Made by a program: the position numbers and the translations under genes. Under the pieces are notes generated by a model. It was not told the origin of the DNA. It worked only from the letters and a program-made list of their open reading frames with translations, and made no database searches. A DNA stretch of 64,000 nt, taken from assembly GCA_036867785.1 (NCBI GenBank), contig CP145428.1, forward strand, positions 372,001 to 436,000. Direction: 5' to 3'. The DNA comes from Plasmodiophora brassicae. Lineage: Eukaryota > Endomyxa: Phytomyxea > Phytomyxea > Plasmodiophorida. Shown here piece after piece: positions 42,119 to 51,349 of this stretch (the first letter of the stretch is position 1; every line of letters starts with the position of its first letter).

Positions 42119-43598
42119 TTATGTGGTAGGTTGCGAAATCGTTCGAAACGGCGCAGAAACATGCCACCGAGGTTTGAACATAGACACCCGGAATGCGCTG
42201 TCTAGGGAGCGCCCTGTCAGGAATAATGCCCAAGTCAGTGTGAAGCCGTCCGGCGTAAACGAATAGACTGGGGCAGCTCCGATGATCACCATTCCGACAA
42301 CGCATAACAACATGGATACTCCGAGGCCAAGCGCGCATCGACTCAGCCTGGCAAGTACGGATGCCATTCCATCAACATCGCGTGCCGGGTTTTTGTTGTT
42401 GGCCCTCTTCGTAATATCGCTCGCCAGTCGGAAGTACCGGATCACAGTACTGAACACCAGGTGCATACCGATCACCAGCTCCATGACCGTCATGACGATG
42501 GCGTACCCATCCTCCAACAAGGGAGGGTTGTAGTTCTTTGAGAAGCATGACGCGACGGCGGTGTCCAGCAGGACCGGAAGAAGGCACAAGAAAATCGTTA
42601 CTGTTTGCCTCTCACCAGCCATAATTCTGGTGAACCATGACAAGTTGTCGGTGCCAGTGACCTCTGTTAGTTGTCGGGTCCATGGGATAGTCGAGGTGAC
42701 CGAGCACATCAGGCTCCACCCGCTCATCGACATCGTGAAGAACCCCTGCACTGGGTGTGGAAGATTTGGCGTACTGCCAAAACCGCCGACGGCCAGGATT
42801 GCCCCCGACAACGTCGCCGTGATCATTTCAACGAACAAGGTCATTTGCGGAAGCCCTATACGCGACACGACGTATTGCACAGAGGACTTACCTGTTGAAT
42901 TCGATACGAGATTCGCTATGTGCCTGTAGAGAAACACGGCGGCGCACAATCCCGATAAAATGAGGATGGCACTGGGAATGCCACGTACGAACAGTTGATA
43001 ATACGGGCTGGCGTACGCCGCGCTCCACTCGTTCTCATCTGGGTACAATGTGGCATTGGTCCCGGCGGCGATGCTCTTCGTTAGTAGATCATACTGTTCG
43101 GGATCGGGTCCGGTCAGTAAAAACATCACTGGCACCGACCGCGTGTTCGCGCCTTTCGTCCCATCATGCAACCATATACTCGAACTGGGGACCTGGCCGA
43201 TATAGCATTCTGTATCGACAACAGATTTGTTGGTGGTGGTGGAACGATTGTTATGAAAAAGCAATAGACGTACGTATGACAGCGCGGGCGCTCCATCGGA
43301 CGAAGTTAAGGTAGGCGTGCTCGTACAAGCAGGATATGGCAACAGTGGACTCGGCGGACACGAGCAGAATGCGCCCGGAGACGTCATGGAACGCCGGGTC
43401 ATCGGCGTTGCAAAGATCGCCTGAGAAGAGGGAGAGTTCGCCTGTTAACGCGGGAATGTTGTCACTGGGTTGCGGGCCGATGAAAGCCGTCACGGGCGGA
43501 GATTTCAGGGAAAGTCGCCCGGAAACAGTCAGAGACGCCAGCGACGTCGTTGGCCCGCTTAGCAGGACGATGAGCGGCACTAGTACAAACGGGGCCAT
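42119..43598 (-). CDS. Seven-TM-type receptor with extracellular domain
   Basis: Two exons (intron 43210-43273) give 471 aa. The signal peptide MAPFVLVPLIVLLSGPTTSL is followed by an ectodomain of about 150 residues (ALTGELSLFSGDLCNADDP; SGRILLVSAESTVAISCLYE) with a protease-associated-domain-like look. About seven hydrophobic helices follow (GIPSAILILSGLCAAVFLY; LFVEMITATLSGAILAVGG; TIFLCLLPVLLDTAVAS; YAIVMTVMELVIGMHLVF; GLGVSMLLCVVGMVIIGA; FTLTWALFLTG). Architecture matches large protist families of PA-like/7TM putative receptors; ligand and coupling are unknown. Confidence 0.7.
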
Positions 43599-44036
43599 AT
43601 CAAAAGTGCTGCAACAGTAGGTACGCCGTTCGATCTGGAAAATCGCCGACGCCTGCACCGTCAATCTGGCCGTATATCAAACGCACTCGCGTCGCCAACA
43701 TATTGATGTGCTTTGCTGGACGACCTGCAGGGCAGGCAATGTGGTCACCGAGTCGGCGCCTGATTTACGTTGGCCGGCCTCCACTGTCATTCGATGGCTG
43801 TGAACTGTCCTGCGCCCTGGACAGTGTATGGAGTCGAGTACTTTCTATCGACAGTTGGTCATGAGGGCGCTGGTCTGAGACAACAGGCGATGCCATCCAT
43901 GATTCAGTTCTGACACCCCGTGGCACATATGCAACGCAAACAGGTCACCTGCCTCTGATGTTTACACCGAAATGGTTGTCACGCCCACGATCGTGGGTAC
44001 GGCGCGCGTATCCAGGTTGGCCCGGAGAGTACTTCG

Positions 44037-44071
<35 letters not shown>

Positions 44072-44401
44072 TGGACGGCCTCCTCGGAGCGCCATCTTCT
44101 CCCGTTCCGTATGGCAGTAAAGACCAGCCGCTGGGTACGTAACCGGCCAGGAGACTGTTTGCAACGACCGTTTTCTGGTTGAAGCGATGCGATGCTGTTT
44201 TGTGCTGCTGCATGATCATTGATCACGTTCAATGCCGATGGGAAGGACCGGACCGGAAACATGCGCCGAGACTTAACGCAGAACGGGTCTAATTCTGTCG
44301 ACCGCCGTCGTTCACGAGAGTGCGTGGTTCCGCAGGAGGCAGCCAGAGGACAGTCAGCGTCGATACGTCGTGAAGCGTTGTGCCGCTCAAAGGCCGGCAG
44401 G
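43599..44401. other. Divergent intergenic region with poly-C
   Basis: About 800 bp between the start codons of the 7TM gene (minus) and the secreted Cys-rich gene (plus). It holds a 32-bp poly-C tract and otherwise no supported gene; both promoters must lie here. Confidence 0.45.
44038..44069. repeat. Poly-C tract, 32 bp
   Basis: An uninterrupted run of 32 C on the plus strand in a divergent intergenic region. Length is probably unreliable and variable. Confidence 0.85.
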
Positions 44402-45476
44402 ATGCACCGACCCGCCTCAACGCTGACGAAAGTCATTGTCGTTGCTGTGGTCTTTTTTGCTGCGGTAGCCGTTGCTATTCCTCAACCGTTCGATGTTGCA
44501 GGCTTGACTTTGGCGGGTGCCTCGGCGGCGGCGATGATGCCGAATCAGCATCTGCACGCGCGAGCCACTACACCCAGGGTGCGCGTGGCAACACTTCAAG
44601 AGCAGAGGCGCCCAGTCGCAGGCGAAGAGCCGCGACCGCGGCGAGACAGACAAGTGACACTTCCCGGCATTCGGGAAGTGTTTCCCGACTTGCTCCTGGC
44701 GCCAAGGCCTGATCTCGGCCTGCTAGGGCCTGTCGAGCAACGTCAGAATGGCCGGTTTCTGGTTTCCCTTGTCCTTCCCACGTTCTCTTTGGAGGCATGT
44801 CGGCCATTATGCGAGCCTGCGTTCATCGAAAACGTCGCACGAACGTATTCGCTCCTGTCCGAGTTCGCCACGTTGTGCCTCGAGGTCGTTGTTGACTATG
44901 AACCTGCGCTTGAAGATTTATTTGCGGATTCAGTTTTCGCAGCGACCACGACATCCTGGTGCTCCCTGCACACCCATACCTTCGTGCAAGCTGGCGTGGG
45001 CCGGACCTTGGTCTTTCATCTGACCGAACGGCTCGCTGCCTAGCCTGACGTCCAAAACGCCCGGCGCCCTCTCTGAGACAAGCCGTACCCAAGGGCTTGA
45101 TTACACTCCCATGGCCAAACACACATTTCATGAAGCGCGCAGCAATATACGGTACTGCATTGATCCGATGCGATCCAATCACTCGACATGTGTCGAGGGT
45201 GATGAATTTGTCTGCTCGGACGATACGGGCCTGGGCGTCAGAGGCAACCTTTAGATCAGCGCACCATGGAGATCCGCCGAAACTGTCCACAAGTTGCAAC
45301 ACGACTGTTACGATCGCGACGCATGTACGTGCGGCGCGCGTACTGGTAGCGGTTACCTTAACGCGAGCGGCGGCTGCCTGTCCTGCAGATCGCCCGGCAG
45401 GGCAGTGGAGCCCGGCGGGGCACCCGTTGCCGATCGAGGGTGCCCAGATACCTGCGTGTCGCCATGGCTGACTTAG
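44402..45476 (+). CDS. Secreted Cys-rich protein
   Basis: Three exons (introns 44959-45043 and 45237-45293) give 310 aa. The N-terminus MHRPASTLTKVIVVAVVFFAA is a signal peptide. A middle region (SLEACRPLCEPAFIENVA; EFATLCLEVVVDYEPALEDL) is followed by Cys-spaced modules YCIDPMRSNHSTCVEGDEFV-C and HDCYDRDACTCGARTGSGYL with CLSC. The end has CPDTC. The cysteines continue in register across the second junction, which supports the splice. Inferred extracellular protein; no named domain. A hairpin (CACTTCCCG-CATT-CGGGAAGTG) lies at 44660-44682 inside the coding sequence. Confidence 0.55.
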
Positions 45477-45570
45477 ACCAGAGGAGCAATACAGGCATAT
45501 CGGGCATCGCAGGTGCCGATCACCAGAGGCACATCTTATCGTGTGATAATGAATCCCGCTCAATGCTGTT

Positions 45571-46888
45571 CTATTTCACTATTGGTTCGGCAGGGGAGGA
45601 CCCGATGGAGTCCTGCCTGCTGGCCCGTCTCCTGAGGGTTTCCTGGCTGCTCATTTGCAATGTCGGGTTCTGAAGGTACCCCGGCACCCTCGACGGCGCG
45701 CCCACCGCTTCCTCGTCATCAGTGCCCCATTTGATCTCGTTGGCAACGTTCCCCGTGTCGACGCTCGCCAGCGTGTCGGCCTGTTTGGCATGTTGCGGTG
45801 GCTCGGCAGAGGCTGACGAGTCTGCGGCGGCCCATGGTCGCTCCGTGAACACGTCCGGCCGCGTTTCAATGGGGATGCGCTGCGGTGCGGCTTCCAGATC
45901 GTATTCGCTGTACACGTCGTGAGCTGGTCGTAAATCGCTGACCTCGCTTCCGTCGTGCAGGTAGACCGTTGACCTATCCCCGTCACCTTCCGCTTTGATC
46001 TCGGCTTCGTACGCACTGACATCCGTGACCCGTTTCATCACCCGCTTCGCCGCGTGCCCCTCGTCGCCCTCGTCCATGATCAGCTTCTTCCTCTCGGACT
46101 GGTACCGGAAGCACAGCCCCGCGACCACCGCGAACAAGATCGACGCGACCAGGCCGGCGGCGATCAGCGTCGTCGTCAGCCCCCAGCCCAATATCGACGT
46201 GAACGGCTTCTTGCAGCTGCCCGCGTCGAACTTGTCGCAATCGAGGGCGGAACCGTTGTCATAGCTCTCGGACGCCGGATTGCAGACGCCATCGCCCAGC
46301 ACGCCGTTGCACGAGCCATCGGCAACAGCGCAGTCGTCGGGGCACAACTCGCAGGTCTTGCCGCCCTGGCACAGTCTAGACCGCCAGTCAGCAACACAGG
46401 TAGATGCAACCTGCGGAAGACAGGCCCACGCACCCGTCGCCGCAGACCGACTCTGCGGATGCCGAGTCGAAGAAGAAGAGCTTCGTCGCGAGCATGCCGA
46501 CATCGAAGCAGGAGGGGGATCCCCAAAGGGGGCCGTTGAAGTTGACCTTGAACGACATGCCGGCGTACGTGGCGTTGGCGGCGAGGCCGAACTTGACGGG
46601 CGGCTTGATCGACCAGACGCCGACCGACGAGCGACCGGCGTTGATGTCGGCGTTGGTCTCGTCGACGACCTGGATCGACTGTGGATACGGGCTACGCAGG
46701 GCGAGCGACAGCACGTAGGCCCTGGCGATCCGGGACGGGTCCTTGTTCCACAGGTACGGGATCACGCTCCACGTGTAGTCGTCGTGGTACGTCACCCGCA
46801 TGTCGAGCACCTGCCCGTGCCACCAGACGGCATCGGCGGTCATCGCCCCGTACAGGACGATCAGCGCAACGATCACGGACGATATCAT
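45571..46888 (-). CDS. Type I membrane protein with Cys-rich ectodomain
   Basis: Two exons (intron 46366-46429) give 417 aa. A signal peptide (MISSVIVALIVLYGAMTADA) leads to an ectodomain with VWWHGQVLDM and NFNGPLWGSPSCFDVGM. A Cys cluster spans the splice (CGDGC / GGKTCELCPDDC...SCNG..GDGVCN) and recalls LNR/EGF-like modules. One TM helix (TTTLIAAGLVASILFAVVAG) is followed by a charged cytoplasmic tail of about 190 residues with many Ser/Thr and acidic residues. Role unknown; adhesion or signalling is an inference from layout. Its start codon overlaps the proposed stop of the gene upstream. Confidence 0.7.
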
Positions 46889-47368
46889 GCGGTTTGATCA
46901 GGCACGCGACGCACCCGGTAACGGATCGTGCAGAGCCTGACGACATCCTCGTGGCTCGAGACGAGATCGCCGGCGTGCCCGACCTGCATCGAAAGCAACT
47001 TGAGGAGGATCATTTGTAAACACAGGAACGGTGGACGCGGGCCGGCACGGTGGAACAAGAACGCGGCTTATGTCATGCACCTGTTCTGCAGACGGTGCTG
47101 CCCAGACTGTTGTAGGGCGCTTGCATTTCGCTCCATTGCCCCGAGAGAATCGCAACTGTGTCTCTGCTGTTTGACCTGGACCAATTACTGTCTCGACTTC
47201 ACCGCTGAACGAGGGCAGACTGTGTTCAGTAACCGTCAGTGACTGTTCTAGAACATCAGCCTTCAGGGGAATCCCACTGCCGGATGAAATCATCCAGCAA
47301 ATGGTACGGTCAACGAGTGTTAAAAATATGGCAGGGGAAGCGTCGGCCGCTTCTATGACACGTGACAC
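46885..47368 (-). CDS. Hypothetical protein, exon structure incomplete
   Basis: The first exon reads MSRVIEAADASPAIFLTLVD, ISSGSGIPLKADVLEQSLTV and TEHSLPSFSG. The last exon, in another frame (about 47014-46885), reads ILLKLLSMQVGHAGDLVSSH and VRLCTIRYRVRRVPDQTA-stop, with strongly GC-ended codons. One or more introns between them (about 47020-47200) were not placed. No family recognised. The stop TGA and the ATG of the downstream membrane-protein gene share bases. Confidence 0.4.
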
Positions 47369-47578
47369 TTCGTCGGACAGTGAGGAGAAACCCCAGACAC
47401 GACTCCGAAAAGATGAAATGAATAGATGCTATCGCAGAGGCACGCAGAGGCACACGCAGAGGCACGGGTGACTCCAGTACAAACCAGACGGTGCAAACAG
47501 AATATCGGCAATTGGCAGCAGGGCGGGACAGACAACTGATAGATAGATGAGACCCAGTTGCGCGACAAGCGGGAAGGG

Positions 47579-49093
47579 TCAGATGATGTGAGCACCGTCC
47601 AGAACTGGAGGAGCCTCCGCGACAGCAAACAATCCTGGCGAGTCCATGATTTCGCGAAACTTTCCATAGACGTTGCCATCAACATCGAACAACGGTGAGT
47701 TACACCACCCATCCATTGGCCGATCGAAACCGGGAAGAGACAAAACAAGGGAACGGGTTCGCCCACGCCGACGGGCGAACTCGTAACGGACGAAGTAGGG
47801 CACAGGGCACTTGAGGCCAACGTTGGCCATCACTTCGCTATGCACGTACAACCGAAACGGCGTAACGTAATCTGACCTCAACGGCAACGTTGGCGGTCTG
47901 ATTTTACGGCTGGTTAGGGGGAGAAAGCGGCGAAGACGAGTGCCCTGGACGGTGTTGTTATATCGTTGGCGAACTCCCGGCACCAGATCTATGAAGCAGT
48001 AATCAAAGCGGTTCATGTCGTCGCAATCTTCCAGCGAACGGACGCGCGTGATATCGTCGACGACGTATGCGAGGCGACCGATAAGCTCGCGCTTGTCTCG
48101 ATGATACACCGGGGTGCCATTGAGGCGATCTTGCTGGGAAGACATGCTATCGCGAAAGCAGGAAAGCGATATTGTTTGACGTTCGGGGCGGAAGAACCCG
48201 TGCGTTGCCCCGACCATTAGGCGGTGACCATTGGTGAGCTGGACGTATACGCCCGTGCATAGAACGACTGGGGATACGTCCGGGGCAGCCATCATGAAAC
48301 CAGGAGACAGCGTCTCGTTCCAGTTGCTGCGATGCCTGGCAATGGCAGGGAGCGGGAACTTTGACGACGCTGAACGGGAGCGGAAGGCAACCGGAAGAAC
48401 GTACAACCCGGCGAACTGTTGCGGATACCCTCGAGACAATGCAGACGTCAGTCCCGCTTCGTTATCGAAAACCACCAGGAGAATGTCGACCAGCGTGGTC
48501 GGCAGCAAGGCGCATGCCGACGCCTCTGCGAATGCATCCGCTATGCTGTCGACATCGTCGTCAGTAAGGTCGGACGTAATTCGTGTCGCGCTGGGATCGG
48601 GGAACGCTGGAACAGCACGCGGGATCGGTCCCACGACCAGCGGTAAATGGAGCAGGCCAGCAACAAACACGCGCTGCCGTTTGCATTTCCCTGGACGGTC
48701 GAAGAGTTCCAGCAGGAATGGTGGGGCCACGACCAGCAGACCTCCGCTCAGATCTGCCTCCTCGATGATCGCAAACGTTTTCCACGAAGGAAGAACCAGG
48801 TCACACGCGATCGTCAGGCACGGGTCGATCAGGTCGTCTGGGTTCGGGACCCCAAACGACAGGACATATTCCCGCCTTCGTTGCTGAACGCCTTGAACAG
48901 CCTCGCGAAGGATGCCTCGCGATTCGCTCATGAACCCCAGCTGGCACAAGGGCTCGACCGAGTTTCGAAGAAACGAAATGAGATAGTCATCCGAGTTTTC
49001 AAACAGGAATCGCAGCGTCTCCGGTCGGCAACAGCGACGAATAACGTTGTCGCCCGGATCGCAGCATTCGAGAAGGTAGAGACAGCCAGCCAT
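47579..49093 (-). CDS. Trypsin-fold-like hypothetical protein (504 aa)
   Basis: A single long frame. The N-terminal half is helical (FLRNSVEPLCQLGFMSESRG; DDDVDSIADAFAEASACAL). The C-terminal half resembles a chymotrypsin-like fold: YVQLTNGHRLMVGATHGFFR could supply the His, DYCFIDLVPGVRQ an Asp, and DGWCNSPLFDVDGNVYG aligns with the GDSGSPLFD..G.VYG loop. At the nucleophile position the residue would be Cys rather than Ser. Resemblance is by eye only. No signal peptide. Codon use is less GC-ended than neighbours. Confidence 0.5.
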   Translation of the reverse strand: MAGCLYLLECCDPGDNVIRRCCRPETLRFLFENSDDYLISFLRNSVEPLCQLGFMSESRGILREAVQGVQQRRREYVLSFGVPNPDDLIDPCLTIACDLVLPSWKTFAIIEEADLSGGLLVVAPPFLLELFDRPGKCKRQRVFVAGLLHLPLVVGPIPRAVPAFPDPSATRITSDLTDDDVDSIADAFAEASACALLPTTLVDILLVVFDNEAGLTSALSRGYPQQFAGLYVLPVAFRSRSASSKFPLPAIARHRSNWNETLSPGFMMAAPDVSPVVLCTGVYVQLTNGHRLMVGATHGFFRPERQTISLSCFRDSMSSQQDRLNGTPVYHRDKRELIGRLAYVVDDITRVRSLEDCDDMNRFDYCFIDLVPGVRQRYNNTVQGTRLRRFLPLTSRKIRPPTLPLRSDYVTPFRLYVHSEVMANVGLKCPVPYFVRYEFARRRGRTRSLVLSLPGFDRPMDGWCNSPLFDVDGNVYGKFREIMDSPGLFAVAEAPPVLDGAHII

Positions 49094-49348
49094 GGCCTCA
49101 ATGTTATGGATTCTAGGCGGAGGCGTGTCAAATATCTGTCCGTCCAGTATTTAACAAGGTAGACCGTACTCTGTTTGGTGTTCGAACAGGCGGAAGCAAG
49201 CGTCCAAGGCGTCCAGCAATTGTTCCCGAGCTCCAGTGATTTTCGGATTGTAGTCCATGCCACGAGCGAACGCTGAGAACATGGGGAACGGAGACGTGAG
49301 GAACCAAAGTGCATCGGCCTCGACCTGGAACTCTAGTCAGGTTGGGGG

Positions 49349-50281
49349 AGCACTGGAATTTGGATCAATCGTTATGCTGACCTTATGCCGGCATCCAATA
49401 ACGGTGATGTCGGACACGTGATTGCGTTCGTGTTTTCGCGGATTGTGCCGATCAACGATCGCTGCACCCTGACAAAGCAGATTCGATTGTTCCCTAATCC
49501 AGCGATCTAGTGAAACGGCGCTATGGAGTACGTCGAACAGGTTCGTCAGGAACGCTCCGTCATCACTGCAGGATGGACCGGCCTTCGCAGACGGTTGCGC
49601 TGAAATTAACAATGAGTCCACGTGAGAATGCTCGTCGCCTCTGCGGAAAACACGAGGTTTCACCTGAATGTTCGTCTGGCTGGGCCGCTCGCTTGGGGAG
49701 CGCCAGCAGGAGATCAGTGGCCAGGTCCACGAACTCCAGCGACAAGTCATGCAGCGCGTCCACAACCGCAGCGTTGGCGAAATTGGCGGCGAGATCGCCG
49801 TCGTCAGCGTCGGTTACCTCCATCTGATGGTGATCCCACCGATCAGAACTGGCCGAGACACACAATTCAGTATCACAAACCGCAAGCGCCGGTCGGCATC
49901 TGCGGACGAACGACGCGCATCGCGAGGAGATCGGACCAGCGTTGCCATCGTCGGCTTCGGGCATGTCCAACGATTCGTGCGGCGAGGCGACACCGCCAGC
50001 AAACGATCGTCCCGGCGGACAGAACCCGAAACAACTGTTTTGATGACGCGATTGAGGGCCGCGCACGCTCTCCCGAGTCCCGTCGGCAACGGCGGAACGA
50101 ATGGCCTCATGGCCCCCCCCCCCCCCTCCCCCGCCGCCCACTCTTCCACGAGCCTATGTAGGGATGGCAGAACGTCGTAGCGACCAGAGAGTCGACTCCG
50201 GAGGTTCTGGAGTGGTCGATGAAGTCGACTTCGACGCCCCAACAAGAGCGCCGTTTCTGTCGATGCACTTGCGGTCTTCAT
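49349..50281 (-). other. Probable minus-strand gene, unresolved, containing a poly-G run
   Basis: Coding-like minus-strand pieces include GDLAANFANAAVVDALHDLS and LEFVDLATDLLLALPKRAA (about 49660-49810), GAFLTNLFDVLHSAVSLDRW (about 49490-49560) and YDVLPSLHRLVEEWAAG (about 50130-50185). They lie in different frames; introns joining them were not found. The 14-C tract at 50113-50126 falls between two pieces. Confidence 0.3.
50113..50126. repeat. Poly-C tract, 14 bp
   Basis: Fourteen C followed by T and five more C on the plus strand, next to or inside an unresolved minus-strand gene. Confidence 0.8.
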
Positions 50282-51349
50282 TTGATGGCCTCGCCTCTGT
50301 CGCCTCACAACCGGCCCAGACAAGCCAAGGCAGGGTTGGGAACCCCTGCCGACCCTCCCAACCCCAGTGCACGACGTCGGTATCGATCTATCATCGGAGG
50401 ACTTCCGTGCTCCAAAGAACGTACCTCACATTCTGCCCTCGTATATACAGCCAGTATCGCGACGGCTAGGTGTTTGAAGGCGCTCGACGGCCAGAAGAAA
50501 GCGATTGACGGTGAAAAACTCATCACATGTACGTTGGTCTAAAGCTGGGAGATGACCATTCAGCACTGCAGCGCGCCGGTCCAACGCAGCCTCTGCCTCT
50601 CACAGTGCCCGATGGTCACCTCCCAGCTCCAGAACGCCAGGCTCCTCTATCCGGACCATCGTCTTCTAGCGAGACGGGCGTTGATTGACAGCGGCGACAC
50701 AGTTCAGGTGACCAACGCGTCTGGCGTCGTTATTGCATTTCGAAGTCGCTGACTGCTTCACCGGCTACGTAGTTCATGAGCACTCAGCTGCCGATGACAA
50801 AGCAGTTGTCAACGAACTGAAGGTGACCCCACAGCCTATGAAGACCAACCTCTTAGGGTTCCGAATTCGTTAATGGCGACATTGGTACGACCGGCCGCCG
50901 ACACGTGTAGGCGAATTAGGTGGCGTATTGGTCTGATAAACAGACAGCTGATCCTATTCTGCAGGATGACCGTTCCTGGGTTCATGCGAATAAGGAAGGG
51001 TTTGTGGCTACGACGCGTTGCGAGTGCTGACTCTGTACTACTGTGGGCACGACCTGACGGCCGTCACAGACGGGGAGGCGATGGAGTGACTCCTGGCGCC
51101 GGCTATATCGTTCAGAACGTAGATGATCAGCGGTCAGGTCGTGCGCACCTAGTGGTGCAAACGTTGTCGAGAATCTCGGGATCGGCCGAGAGCGAATCAG
51201 CGCGTTAACCGGTCTGCGTGCCTACCGGTACACCGTTGGCGAACGACTGGGCAACTGTACCCGACCGGCCTAAGGTGCAAACGGATCCATTAGTACGACC
51301 GTACTCGTCGTCGAACAAACGCGACGGCGGTGGGGACGGGGCGGCGACC
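50282..51349 (+). other. No confident gene; possible small plus-strand gene
   Basis: Plus-strand stretches SQLQNARLLYPDHRLLARRA and LIDSGDTVQVTNASGVVIAF (about 50610-50740) are followed, one frame over, by EVADCFTGYVVHEHSAADD and KAVVNELKVTPQPMKTNLLG to a TAA at about 50872. Together they look like one small protein with a one-base frame change at about 50742. The remainder (50873-51349) should carry the H+-ATPase promoter and 5' UTR. Confidence 0.25.

Noticed and set aside
44823-45563. 246-codon minus-strand frame
   Set aside because: It is antisense to the secreted Cys-rich gene, whose splice phases and cysteine spacing are coherent.
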